Positions 54,779 to 62,996 of a DNA stretch of 64,000 nt are shown here, one piece after another. The DNA comes from Leptospira ainazelensis (lineage in GTDB: Bacteria; Spirochaetota; Leptospiria; Leptospirales; Leptospiraceae). Both the position numbers and the translations under genes were made by a program. A model generated the notes under the pieces. It saw only the letters and a program-made list of their open reading frames with translations, had not been told where the DNA came from and did no database searches. The stretch is from positions 1 to 64,000 of the forward strand of contig NZ_JAFFPT010000003.1 of assembly GCF_016918785.1 (NCBI RefSeq). Reading direction: 5' to 3'. The number at the start of each line of letters is the position of its first letter. Within the stretch, counting starts at the first letter, position 1.

Positions 54779-55513
54779 ATGGCAACACCGAATAAAGAAT
54801 GGAAGGCTATCATTGTCGAAGACGAGGCGCCCACTCGAGAGTTACTGATCAATTTTTGTCTCTCTCGACCTGAATTAAAACTTTGTAAAGTAGCAAAAGA
54901 CGGAGAAGAAGCCTTTCAATTTCTGCGGGAAGAATCCTTTGATTTGGCATTCTTAGATATCAATCTTCCCGTAATGTCCGGATTAGAAGTTCTCGAAAAA
55001 TTGGAAAATCCTCCTTACGTGATTTTTGTCACCGCCTTTCGCGATAAGGCGATCGACGCGTTTGAGTTAGGCGCTCTTGATTATCTTTTAAAACCGTTTT
55101 CAAAGGATCGATTTTTTAAGGCAGTGGATCGTGCGATCGAGTTTCTTCAAAACAAAAGAAGTCAGAATTCGGGAAACGTATTCAACGAACACGGATTGTT
55201 TATTTTGGAAAAGGAAAATTATTTCCTAGTTCCTTATGCCGATATCATCTACATCGCATCCCGGGATAATTTCAGCGTGATCCACACCGAAGAAAGGGAA
55301 TATATCACATACAAATCTTTGAAGAGCCTGGAAACAAAACTTCCTTCCAGCCAGTTCTTGCGGATTTATAAACAGTACATCATCAATCTCCAGAAACTTT
55401 CCCATCTCCAGAGCGATACGATGGGGAACTACGTAGTCTATCTTAAGGACGACGACGAGACCCAACTTCCGGTCGGTCGAAAATACATCGCTAAAATCAA
55501 AGAACTGCTCTGA
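54779..55513 (+). CDS. LytTR-family response regulator
   Basis: The 244-residue protein has a receiver (AIIVEDEAPTRELL, phosphoacceptor in LAFLDINLPVMSG, YVIFVTAF, LLKPF) and a C-terminal LytTR DNA-binding domain (FLVPYADIIYIASRDNFSVIHTEEREYITYKSLKSLE, then FLRIYKQYIINL). It is the partner of the kinase just upstream. Targets of LytTR proteins are usually exported or surface proteins; none can be named. A short hairpin with T run follows the stop. Confidence 0.95.
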   Translation: MATPNKEWKAIIVEDEAPTRELLINFCLSRPELKLCKVAKDGEEAFQFLREESFDLAFLDINLPVMSGLEVLEKLENPPYVIFVTAFRDKAIDAFELGALDYLLKPFSKDRFFKAVDRAIEFLQNKRSQNSGNVFNEHGLFILEKENYFLVPYADIIYIASRDNFSVIHTEEREYITYKSLKSLETKLPSSQFLRIYKQYIINLQKLSHLQSDTMGNYVVYLKDDDETQLPVGRKYIAKIKELL

Positions 55514-55541
55514 ATTTTCGAAAACGCCTTAAAATTCTTCC

Positions 55542-55575
55542 AAACGGCCGTTCGGAGCCGTTTCCCGATTTTTGG
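55542..55575 (+). terminator. Candidate terminator of the LytS/LytTR operon
   Basis: AAACGGC (55542-55548) and GCCGTTT (55557-55563) form a perfect 7-base stem with loop CGTTCGGA, followed by CCCGATTTTT. It lies 30 bases past the LytTR stop. Confidence 0.65.
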
Positions 55576-55717
55576 ATCCCTTTCGAATTTTAGAATTTTA
55601 ACCCTCTCAATCCGCAGAATACCTCCGTAATCCGCCGCATATCCCCTGGGTCATTGACTGGATTGCGAAAGTCCTGTATAAACATTCTCAACAAGAATGG
55701 AAAGGAATAGGAAGAAT

Positions 55718-56404
55718 ATGAGCTCACTCACAATATCCAAACGTGTTTCCGAAGAAAACGAAGTTTCCCCGAAGAAAAAACGTCTCGAGTTGGTTCCAAA
55801 GTATGAATTAACCGATTCCCAAAATACTAAACATTTTGAGAAGAACGCTCTTCTTTTTTCGGAGGGAGATTCCTCCAACGGATTCTATATCGTTCGCAAA
55901 GGATACGTTCGTTCTTTCAGACATTCTAAAACAAACGACAAACAACAAACGTTTAAGATTCACTACCCGGGAAGTTGGGTAGGTTTTAGGGACGCGGTGA
56001 TGGGCGGAACTTATCGCCACGACGCGGTCGCGCTTGAAGATACGGAAGTACAATTCGTGTCTCAGTTTGAAATTCAGGAATTATTACATACCAACCGCGA
56101 GTTCAGCGATATGGCGTTCGACAAAATGACGCAGGAATGTGTGGAAGCCGAAAACAAAATTTATTCGATGGGAATCCGTCATACACACGCGAAGTTATCC
56201 GAATTCCTTTTGGAAAGAATGAAAGAAGTCGGAGCGGAGATCGAACTTCCTTTTACAAGAGACGTACTCGCGTCCATCATAGGCGCGACCACCGAAACTT
56301 TGGTAAGGGCCCTTTCCGATTTTAAATGCAGAGATTGGATCGAGATCGAAAAAAGAAAAATTCTAATCAAAAACGAAGCGGCCTTGGAAAGTCTTCTCGA
56401 TTAA
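55718..56404 (+). CDS. Crp/Fnr-family regulator
   Basis: An AGGAAG precedes ATG 55718; the in-frame ATG at 55697 is upstream of it. The 228-residue protein has a cyclic-nucleotide-binding-like beta-barrel (LFSEGDSSNGFYIVRKGYVRSF, then HYPGSWVGFRDAVMGGTYRHDAVALEDTEV) and a C-terminal HTH (LPFTRDVLASIIGATTETLVRALSDFK). The barrel lacks the R-S pair that binds cAMP, so a different ligand or none is likely. No iron-sulfur Cys box is present. The hydrolase-like gene follows after 28 bases and is probably co-transcribed. Confidence 0.92.
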   Translation: MSSLTISKRVSEENEVSPKKKRLELVPKYELTDSQNTKHFEKNALLFSEGDSSNGFYIVRKGYVRSFRHSKTNDKQQTFKIHYPGSWVGFRDAVMGGTYRHDAVALEDTEVQFVSQFEIQELLHTNREFSDMAFDKMTQECVEAENKIYSMGIRHTHAKLSEFLLERMKEVGAEIELPFTRDVLASIIGATTETLVRALSDFKCRDWIEIEKRKILIKNEAALESLLD

Positions 56405-56432
56405 AACGCGGAAATTCGATCGTTAAAAGTAA

Positions 56433-57086
56433 ATGGGCAAAAGACATTTTAGCAAAACTGTAAGTTTCCCCGTAAATCAAGTCGAACTCAAAGGAGACAT
56501 CGTAGTCCCCGAAGGCGCGGATTTGCTAGTGGTCAATGTATTGGAGGAGGAACATTCTAGGTTTGCGGATCGATTGAAAAAACTTTCCAACGCGTTAAAC
56601 GGGAAAAAAATCGCGACGTTCTTTCTCTACGGACTTTTGACCGAAAAAGAAAGACAAATTTCAATCAACAGATTGGACGAAGAACTCCTATCGGATCGCC
56701 TAATCTCCGTTACTCATTGGTTAAAAACTCAAGATCTCACAAAGGATATGAAATTAGGATATGTCGGTTTGTCGGCGTATGCCGAAAGATTTTTCAAAGC
56801 GAGTCTTAAGCTGAAAAGTCAGATCGAAAGTTTCGTTTTTATCGGAGAAATCCCGCCTCTTAATATCGTCTTTTGTGAAGTTCCGCTTCTCAATATCATC
56901 GGAGCTTTGAATTCGAAAGGAGCCGATTCCAATCAAGGCGGGTTTATGAGAATCGATTCTCCCCAAAAAAAAATGAGCCTGATCGCCGGTTCCCCGAGTC
57001 ATTTCGAAGATCCTCAAAAATGGAATTTAGTGACCAAGGCGACCGTCGATTGGTTCTCCGCTCCTGAATCCAGGATGAAGGAATAA
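56433..57086 (+). CDS. Degenerate dienelactone-hydrolase-like protein
   Basis: The 217-residue protein follows the alpha/beta-hydrolase family that begins with a V-x-L-x-GD(I/L)VVPEGA strand. The oxyanion-hole HGSGS seen in relatives is replaced by VLEEEHS. The nucleophile elbow reads VGLSAYAE (Ser kept, second Gly lost), the acid position reads GALNSKG (Asn where Asp is expected), and the His is kept in SPSHFEDP. It may therefore be a pseudoenzyme or binder. It is linked to the Crp/Fnr gene by a 28-base gap. Confidence 0.75.
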   Translation: MGKRHFSKTVSFPVNQVELKGDIVVPEGADLLVVNVLEEEHSRFADRLKKLSNALNGKKIATFFLYGLLTEKERQISINRLDEELLSDRLISVTHWLKTQDLTKDMKLGYVGLSAYAERFFKASLKLKSQIESFVFIGEIPPLNIVFCEVPLLNIIGALNSKGADSNQGGFMRIDSPQKKMSLIAGSPSHFEDPQKWNLVTKATVDWFSAPESRMKE

Positions 57087-57486
57087 ATTCGATTCCCTTC
57101 CGCCTGTGGAGTCTTCATTCAAAGCCGAAAAAAAAAGAAATTTGTAGAAGCTCCTACGAAGACCTTTCCTGGAACCGACTTTCGTTTTTTGAGAGATGGA
57201 AATCGTCGAATGAAAATGGGGAGTTCCCACACTTTTCACGTTTTCGAATCAATCTTTCAAATTTTCGAAGTCAGATCCCTGGATCCGGCGCGATCTTCCG
57301 AAAAAGATATATAATTTGACATAAAACTAAAAATCACAATCTTGGAAGTCCGGCATCTGAGGATGAGTTTTCGATTCCGGATCCGGATTTTACAGACGGG
57401 AAAATTACGAATCAATCGCGAGATCGTCTAACAAAGATAAGGGGATCATACCTGATTTAATATCGGTCAACCGGAGAAAGAACGTT
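57087..57486. other. Gene-free interval with a dispersed palindrome
   Basis: About 400 bases. Near 57143 a TTTGTAGAAGCTCCTACGAA sequence belongs to the GTAGGA/TCCTAC palindrome family. A TTGACA near 57317 is a possible -35 element but lacks a good -10. No gene is seen. Confidence 0.45.
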
Positions 57487-57873
57487 ATGCCTACTTTGGA
57501 AACATTGGAACGATTTATCGCCCTCGTGGAAGAGAATAAACACGATTTAGCGATCGAAGAATTTTATACGGAAGACGCTTCCATGCAGGAAAACCAATCC
57601 GCACCTCGCACGGGGAAACGTTTGCTCGTCGCAAACGAACGAAAGGTTCTCTCCAGAGTAAAAACTCTCACGTCGAAGTGCGTTCGTCCCGTTTTTGTGA
57701 ATGCAGACAAGGTTGTTATCCGATGGATTTTTCATTTTGAATGGAAAGACGGAACTTCCATGCATATGGAAGAACTTGCCTATCAACGCTGGGAAGGTGA
57801 ACAGATCGCGGAAGAGACTTTTTTTTACGATCCGGTTCAACGTCTTCCGATCCCTGCAAAGGAATCCGATTGA
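57487..57873 (+). CDS. SnoaL-like (NTF2-fold) protein
   Basis: The 128-residue protein has the NTF2-like pattern: LERFIALVEENKHDLAIEEFYTEDASMQEN, then KVLSRVKTLTSKCVRPVFVNADKVVIRWIFHFEW, EELAYQRWEGEQIAEETFFYDP. SnoaL-like members are polyketide cyclases or hydrolases, but most small stand-alone copies have no known reaction. Start ATG 57487 follows GGAG at good spacing. A FecR-domain gene begins 100 bases downstream. Confidence 0.88.
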   Translation: MPTLETLERFIALVEENKHDLAIEEFYTEDASMQENQSAPRTGKRLLVANERKVLSRVKTLTSKCVRPVFVNADKVVIRWIFHFEWKDGTSMHMEELAYQRWEGEQIAEETFFYDPVQRLPIPAKESD

Positions 57874-57973
57874 AAGAATCGATCCCGATTCTAAATAATC
57901 GTTTGCCTTTTTAAATTGACCGCCGATGTTTGATGTTCGATTCCGATTTTAAATCCGGGTCAGCGGGGAACTT

Positions 57974-58672
57974 ATGAAAAAAATAGAGATCTTGTCGATT
58001 CTTCTTTGTGTAAACGTTTTTTTATTACAATGCAAAGGTTCGTCTTTGGAGCCGACAAAGGGCGCTATCACCTTCGTAAAAGGCGACGTGTCGATCCAAC
58101 GCGGAGATCAAAAGATAAAGGCTTTTGTTTCTCAGGAGATTCAAGACGGAGACGTTCTGATCACGGGGTCTAAATCGGTGACAACCATAGTCTTTGGGGA
58201 AAATTCTTCCATGATCGAAATTCAATCGGATTCTCAGTTTCGTCTAAAACAGGATTCGAACGAGAGGATATTTTTTCAAGATCGTGGAAGTTCCTGGGTT
58301 CTTGCCAATAAATTGTTGAAAGGCGACAAGCTCAGTCTTCACACTCCGACCAGTACGGCGGGCGTCAGGGGAACTAAATTTTTCACGGCGGTTCGCGAAG
58401 ACATGACCTTTACCTGTCACTGTGAAGGAAAGATCGAATTGGAGAATGTCGCCAATCATTCCAAAAAGATAAACGAATCCGATTATCTCGCTGTGACTAG
58501 AGGCGACAAGACGGTTTATATCACCGCAAAAGATTTGTTAGATGCGAAAATCGCGTATTCCCACAATCACAGTGAGATTGAAAATTCTCCGCTCGGAGCC
58601 CAAAGCCAAATGACGCCGGAGCAGGCGCAGGCGTTGGTTTTAATCGTCAAAAAGAAATTTGAAGCTCTTTGA
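57974..58672 (+). CDS. FecR-domain lipoprotein
   Basis: The signal ends VFLLQC, a lipobox. The 232-residue protein has a FecR domain at about residues 30-165: [72 protein letters not shown] and a [11 protein letters not shown] segment. Such lipoproteins are common in Leptospira; here it is not next to a sigma factor or TonB receptor, so iron signalling is not supported. Periplasmic location is inferred. Confidence 0.9.
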   Translation: MKKIEILSILLCVNVFLLQCKGSSLEPTKGAITFVKGDVSIQRGDQKIKAFVSQEIQDGDVLITGSKSVTTIVFGENSSMIEIQSDSQFRLKQDSNERIFFQDRGSSWVLANKLLKGDKLSLHTPTSTAGVRGTKFFTAVREDMTFTCHCEGKIELENVANHSKKINESDYLAVTRGDKTVYITAKDLLDAKIAYSHNHSEIENSPLGAQSQMTPEQAQALVLIVKKKFEAL

Positions 58673-59093
58673 TATATTAAAAAAAACTAAAATAATAAGC
58701 TGAAGTTTTATCCGAATATCGTTTCGCGCTATGATTTTTTTGAATCGTTGAATCGGGAGACTGCGTTTTTTGGGGGAGAATTCAATTTGATTCGTTTACG
58801 GCCTTCTTTCAAACGAAGATTGCTTTTGGCGAATTCTTTCTCGAACGATTCTTTTGAATCCGATTGTATGAGCTCTTACAAAACTTCATAAACCTATGCC
58901 GCGTCGTATGAAAGCAGAAGTAGATCCGCTTTACTTCCGTAACCGACTACGATAGGTTCTCGTAGCTTGATCTTTCGGATAAAGTAAACTTGAGTTTTGG
59001 GACGCGTCGTAAATCGAATTCGCGGCTCCGAACCATACGAATAAGAATGATTCTTTGGTTGAAAAAAAAATATCTCAAAGAAGAATTTTCAGA
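58673..59093. other. Gene-free interval with a dispersed repeat copy
   Basis: About 420 bases. The stretch 58964-59013 (AGCTTGATCTTTCGGATAAA, then TTGAGTTTTGGGAC) matches 41022-41071. A GAGCTCTTACAAAA near 58870 resembles a half of the GTAGGA/TCCTAC element. No gene is seen. Confidence 0.6.
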
Positions 59094-59807
59094 ATGAAAC
59101 TCCGAATATCGCTCGCGATCGTTTTGATCGTAATTCTTCTGTTTGGCGGTTACAAAGCTCTGGACTCGGGGAGAATTTGGTTCGTATATCCTTCCGAACA
59201 AAAATATCCGATCCGGGGAATCGACGTTTCCCATCATCAAGGAAAGATCGATTGGGATCGGGTTCCGAAATCGGAAATTTCCTTTGTTTATATCAAGGCC
59301 ACCGAAGGAGGCGATTTTCGAGATCCTTCCTTCGCTATCAATTGGAAGGAGGCGAGACAGGCCGGGTTTTTAGTAGGAGCTTATCATTTTTTTACACTCT
59401 GCAAATCCGGGGCCGAACAGGCGGAGAATTTTATAAAACGGGTTCCCAAAGAATCCGATGCCCTTCCGCCCGTGATCGACCTTGAATTTACGGGGAATTG
59501 TAAGGAAAGGCCCAAACTTCAGGACGTTCAAAAAGAAATCCGAGAATATTTGACCCGAATCGATTCTTACTACGGTAAAAAAACGATTTTATATTTAACT
59601 TTCGAATTTATAGATCAGTATATGGGTGAAGAATTTTTCGAACATCCGATTTGGATTCGAGATATTTTCAAACATCCGAATACGTTCTCGGACCTTTCTT
59701 GGGTTTTATGGCAATATAAGAATCGGGGAAGAATTCTCGGGATCGAAGGTTACGTCGATTTGAATGTATGGAACGGAAGTTTAGAAGAATTATTTTCCAA
59801 AAATTGA
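59094..59807 (+). CDS. GH25 family lysozyme (muramidase)
   Basis: From ATG 59094 the protein has 237 residues with a single N-terminal membrane anchor or signal (ISLAIVLIVILLFGGYKAL). The GH25 domain shows the hallmark GIDVSHHQGKIDWDRV, FVYIKATEGGDFRDPSF, GAYHFF, and the catalytic PPVIDLEFTGN, then IDQYMGEEF and LWQYKNRGRILGIEGYVDLNVW. These enzymes cut the glycan of peptidoglycan between MurNAc and GlcNAc. An upstream in-frame start at 59055 would spoil the signal. It appears monocistronic. Confidence 0.92.
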   Translation: MKLRISLAIVLIVILLFGGYKALDSGRIWFVYPSEQKYPIRGIDVSHHQGKIDWDRVPKSEISFVYIKATEGGDFRDPSFAINWKEARQAGFLVGAYHFFTLCKSGAEQAENFIKRVPKESDALPPVIDLEFTGNCKERPKLQDVQKEIREYLTRIDSYYGKKTILYLTFEFIDQYMGEEFFEHPIWIRDIFKHPNTFSDLSWVLWQYKNRGRILGIEGYVDLNVWNGSLEELFSKN

Positions 59808-59947
59808 ATGTTCGACGTGTATTTGAGAACAATCAGCGACCCAGAAGTTTGGATCCAAAATAATACATTTTATAAGTTAGAAAATTTTCAAAAAAAGGAT
59901 TCTACAAAAAATAAATAAAAAAAACAATACGCATTGTTGTGTAAGTA

Positions 59948-60439
59948 ATGAAATTTGGAATTCTCCTATTCTTATATTTTGCTCTATTCCTTTCGCCTTT
60001 TTCTTTCCTTTATAGCGGAATTCAAAAAAGCCTAAAAACGGATTGTGCTCACGACTACGCAAATAAACTTTCTGTAGAAACAAAATCGACCGTCAATCTT
60101 CTCTGTAATTCTCTTTACATGGAAACGAAACTTCGATTGGAAGTCGTCATTGTCGCGTTACTCGATAATCTTACGGAAGAAGAATATGCAGTAAAATATT
60201 TTCAAAAATATTCCCAAAATGATATGTCGTTTTCGGAATATGGAATCGTAGTCTTGATTTCTTTCAGCGATCGTAAGATTCGGATCGAATTGGGAAGGGT
60301 CGCCGCCGAAAGAATGTCGAACTCGGAAGCCAAAGAAATCATCGAGAAAGATTTTATTCCTTATTTCCGTCAGGGCCAATTGAATCTTGGTGTCTCCAAC
60401 GGAGTCAAAGCAATCGTGGATTGGTTTTCAATCCACTGA
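59948..60439 (+). CDS. Secreted TPM-domain protein
   Basis: The 163-residue protein has a signal peptide (GILLFLYFALFLSPFSFL) and one TPM domain: ETKLRLEVVIVALLDNLTEEEYAVKYFQKY, then EYGIVVLISFSDRKIRIELGRVAAERMSNSEAKEII, and FIPYFRQGQLNLGVSNGVKAIVDW. TPM domains occur in periplasmic or thylakoid proteins linked to membrane-protein quality control. It lacks the usual C-terminal membrane segment, so it may be free in the periplasm. It ends 6 bases from the convergent VOC gene. Confidence 0.88.
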   Translation: MKFGILLFLYFALFLSPFSFLYSGIQKSLKTDCAHDYANKLSVETKSTVNLLCNSLYMETKLRLEVVIVALLDNLTEEEYAVKYFQKYSQNDMSFSEYGIVVLISFSDRKIRIELGRVAAERMSNSEAKEIIEKDFIPYFRQGQLNLGVSNGVKAIVDWFSIH

Positions 60440-60445
60440 TGAAAG

Positions 60446-60898
60446 TTATTTTCCGTCAAATGCTTCTTTGAGAGTTTTTATTTCGAGTTTGTTCATCTGA
60501 AGCATCGCCTGCATCGCTCGATTCGCTTTTTCCTTATCCACGTTTTGTAAGAATGTTCCGAGCGCCGAAGGGATGATTTGCCAGGAAAGACCGAACTTGT
60601 CCTTGAGCCAACCGCATCTCTGCGTTTCTCCGTCCTTGGAGAGTTTATCCCAAAACTCGTCGATCTCTTCCTGTGTTTCGCAGTTAACAAAAAAAGAAAC
60701 CGCCGGGGAGAACTTAAAGTGTGGTCCTCCGTCCAAGGCCAAAAAATCCTGACCTTCGAGATGAAAGGTCGCACTGACGACCTTGTCACCGTTTTTAGAA
60801 ACGTGTTCGACTTTCGAATTCTTAAAGATAGAAGTATAAAAGTCGATCGCTTCACCCAGATTATCGTTGAACCAAAGAAAAGGAGTTATTTTTTTCAT
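60446..60898 (-). CDS. VOC-family protein (PhnB-like)
   Basis: Start ATG 60898 overlaps the upstream stop as ATGA, so the longer open frame to 61183 is rejected. The 150-residue protein has the PhnB-like opening KKITPFLWFNDNLGEAIDFYTSIF, then SATFHLEGQDFLALDGGPHFKFSPAVSFFVNCETQEEIDEFWDKLS and GWLKDKFGLSWQIIPSAL. VOC proteins bind metals and handle diverse small molecules; the reaction is unknown. It is the last gene of an ArsR-AHSA1-membrane-VOC operon. Confidence 0.92.
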   Translation of the reverse strand: MKKITPFLWFNDNLGEAIDFYTSIFKNSKVEHVSKNGDKVVSATFHLEGQDFLALDGGPHFKFSPAVSFFVNCETQEEIDEFWDKLSKDGETQRCGWLKDKFGLSWQIIPSALGTFLQNVDKEKANRAMQAMLQMNKLEIKTLKEAFDGK

Positions 60899-61326
60899 AG
60901 GACTTTCAACTGCCTTTCTCTGAGTTTGCCTCCCAACCATGCGGAGGGAGGGCCGGTAAGAATGAGAGAGATGGGATACCAAAGCGGCCCGACATTGTAT
61001 TTCATAGCTCCGATCGCTCCGACGGTGCTGAGAATCAAACCGATGCCACCCAAGATGAGCGCGTGACGCATCGGGTGATTCGGCGCGAGAAGGGCCGTTA
61101 TATAACATCCCAAAACGCCGTAGACGAGCCGATAAGACAGAGCTAACGCATTGAGGCCGTTGTCGAACATAGGTTCTCCCCAAGGCGGATAAATATTCAA
61201 GACGTGTAATATTTGATCGGTTCCGAGGGAGGTGATAAAAATCGTCAAAAGGCCGACCAAAACCGCTCCCGTACCTTTTAAAATATTCAGAAATTTTGAA
61301 TTATTATTTTCTAAAGAACTTTTCAT
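60895..61326 (-). CDS. Small four-TM membrane protein
   Basis: The 143-residue protein has about four hydrophobic segments (residues 14-38, 57-80, 86-106 and 110-128). No domain is recognised. Its start overlaps the AHSA1 stop and its stop overlaps the VOC start, both as ATGA, so it belongs to the operon. It may help move or sense the same small molecule as its neighbours (inference). Confidence 0.85.
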   Translation of the reverse strand: MKSSLENNNSKFLNILKGTGAVLVGLLTIFITSLGTDQILHVLNIYPPWGEPMFDNGLNALALSYRLVYGVLGCYITALLAPNHPMRHALILGGIGLILSTVGAIGAMKYNVGPLWYPISLILTGPPSAWLGGKLRERQLKVL

Positions 61327-61826
61327 TCCGCTTCTCCTTGAATCGATGTGGAAGATAAAACTTCGTCGAGTCTTGCGTAACTCATGGCAACTCCTCCTTC
61401 CATCGGCGAGTGAACAACGGAATCTCTCGCTTCCAAAGATTCGTATTTCATCGTAGCGGTCATAAACGTCTTACCGTTTTTTTCGATCAAGACGGTTGTG
61501 ATCAAAGATTCGCCCGCATACCAGGATTCGTCAAAAACTTCGGTGTGGACGATTCGTTCGGGCTTTTCGATTTCTTGATACACTCCGCCAACTCCCATAA
61601 CACGTCCGTCCTCGTGTCTCCAGAGATATCGATATTTACCGCCGACTCTTAGGTCGATTTCACAAACGTCCATAGACCAACCCGGCGGACCCAAAAGCCA
61701 ACGTCTGACAAATTCGGGTTTTGTGAACGTTTCAAAAACCGTTTTGCGAGGCGCGTTGAACTCTCGAGTCATCACGATTTCCAGATCTCCTTTGGGAACA
61801 AGTTTTAGATTTCCAGCGGCGTTCAT
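61323..61826 (-). CDS. SRPBCC / AHSA1-like domain protein
   Basis: The 167-residue protein has the AHSA1 hallmark VMTREFNAPRKTVFETFTKPEFVRRWLLGPPGWSM, then VGGKYRYLWRHEDGR, GVYQEIEKPERIVHTEVF and a final helix MEGGVAMSYARLDEVL. It lies 34 bases after the ArsR gene and is coupled to the membrane-protein gene. Cavity ligand is unknown. It differs from the AHSA1 protein at 12668-13135, so the two cassettes are not a recent duplication. Confidence 0.92.
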   Translation of the reverse strand: MNAAGNLKLVPKGDLEIVMTREFNAPRKTVFETFTKPEFVRRWLLGPPGWSMDVCEIDLRVGGKYRYLWRHEDGRVMGVGGVYQEIEKPERIVHTEVFDESWYAGESLITTVLIEKNGKTFMTATMKYESLEARDSVVHSPMEGGVAMSYARLDEVLSSTSIQGEAE

Positions 61827-61860
61827 TCGATTCTCCTAAATGTAATTGAATTCCAATCGG

Positions 61861-62211
61861 TCATTTTTTTTTCTTTGCCTTGAGTTCTTCTAAAAGAACG
61901 TCGAGTTGTTCAAAATTTCCTTCCCAAAATCTGCGATATTTCTCAAGCCAATCAAAGGCTTCTTCAAGGGGTTTCGCGCGAATCCTTCTCGGTCTTTTTT
62001 GAGCCTCGCGGCCTCTTGCTATCAAACCCGCGTGTTCCAAAACTTTCAGGTGTTTTGAAATCGCAGGTTGACTCATCGCAAACGGTTTAGCCAATTCCAT
62101 CACGGAAGTTTCTCCCGAGGCCAAACGAGCAAGGATCGCGCGCCGAGTAGGGTCTGCGAGTGCGGCAAACGTTAAATCCAGGCGATTCGAAGTTGCGAGT
62201 TTAGAATTCAT
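61861..62211 (-). CDS. ArsR-family regulator
   Basis: The 116-residue protein has the winged HTH TFAALADPTRRAILARLASGETSVMELAKPFAMSQPAISKHLKVLEHAGLIARGREAQ and a C-terminal helix with WLEKYRRFWEGNFEQLDVLLEELK. No metal-binding Cys is present. The ATG at 62211 lies within an exceptionally long perfect dyad, so self-repression of the whole four-gene operon is likely. This subgroup commonly pairs with AHSA1 genes. Confidence 0.93.
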   Translation of the reverse strand: MNSKLATSNRLDLTFAALADPTRRAILARLASGETSVMELAKPFAMSQPAISKHLKVLEHAGLIARGREAQKRPRRIRAKPLEEAFDWLEKYRRFWEGNFEQLDVLLEELKAKKKK

Positions 62212-62247
62212 TCTTTATATAACTATTAGGTTATATAAAGAATGAAT
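62206..62247. promoter_or_regulatory. 42-base perfect dyad over the ArsR start codon
   Basis: Arms ATTCATTCTTTATATAAC (62206-62223) and GTTATATAAAGAATGAAT (62230-62247) are exact complements around TATTAG. The ATG of the ArsR gene is inside the left arm and a TATAAC-type -10 is inside the right side as read on the minus strand. It is a very strong operator or hairpin candidate. Confidence 0.8.
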
Positions 62248-62463
62248 AGCAAGCCTTTTTTTGAATTCAAAAGAGATTTTCTTTCTTTTTAGTAAAAACT
62301 GAAATTCTGATGAATGGCTTTTTTGAATACGACTTCGAAGAATGTAAAATTGGTTTTGCTGAGAAATTCGAAATTACGTTTGGTTATTCTTTTCCCAAAA
62401 GTTTGAAGAGAGCCAGATTCTCAAAGTAAAATGATTTCGCTGAGGGAACGAAGAAACTGCGGG

Positions 62464-62808
62464 TTACTGTGTGGGTGGATTCAGTTCGATATTAAAGAAA
62501 TCGCTTTCTTTATCACATTCGGAAAGTCGGTCGAGTGCAATAAAACAAGATAAGAGGATTATGTTATAATCTCTTTCAGGAATTACCTTTGAGCTTGTTG
62601 CCCAAGCCGAACTGATTTGCTCCACAGGCATAACACCGCAAAAAAGACGGACATCGGATCTTCGATTCCATTCTTCTCCAACCCCGTTTTTGCATTTTTT
62701 AAGGTCCGACTCGGTAAATACCGAACAGGACATGACAAAAACGAATAAAAAGACCTGAATCCATGAGTTTTGGGGTCGGAGAAATAGATTAAACAAACTT
62801 GCACCCAT
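62464..62808 (-). CDS. Small putative lipoprotein
   Basis: The 114-residue protein has a long N-terminus with a hydrophobic run ending FVFVMSC, a lipobox. The mature part has several Cys (KKCKNGVGEE, LFCGVMP, LLSCFIALDRLSECDKE) and ends NPPTQ. No family is recognised. The 250 bases between it and the ArsR dyad, and the 190 bases after its start, are AT-rich and hold no gene. Confidence 0.65.
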   Translation of the reverse strand: MGASLFNLFLRPQNSWIQVFLFVFVMSCSVFTESDLKKCKNGVGEEWNRRSDVRLFCGVMPVEQISSAWATSSKVIPERDYNIILLSCFIALDRLSECDKESDFFNIELNPPTQ

Positions 62809-62996
62809 CTTTTAAACTCCGGGAAAGAATGAAAATTACGATGTTTTTTTCCAATAGAAAAATCTTCTGAATTAAATCCGGATTAATCGCCATAAAAATA
62901 TTTGTCAATAAAAAATTAATTCAAATTAAATTTAACTATGTAAAATATTCGTAAAAAATGAATTTAAAATATTCTATATTATGATACTTACATATT

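Noticed and set aside
57317..57345. Sigma70 promoter for the SnoaL gene
   Set aside because: TTGACA is present but the sequence 17 bases downstream is a poor -10, and it lies 140 bases from the start.
60899..61183. Long N-terminal extension of the VOC protein
   Set aside because: It overlaps the membrane-protein gene entirely, and the ATGA overlap at 60895-60898 gives a family-standard start.
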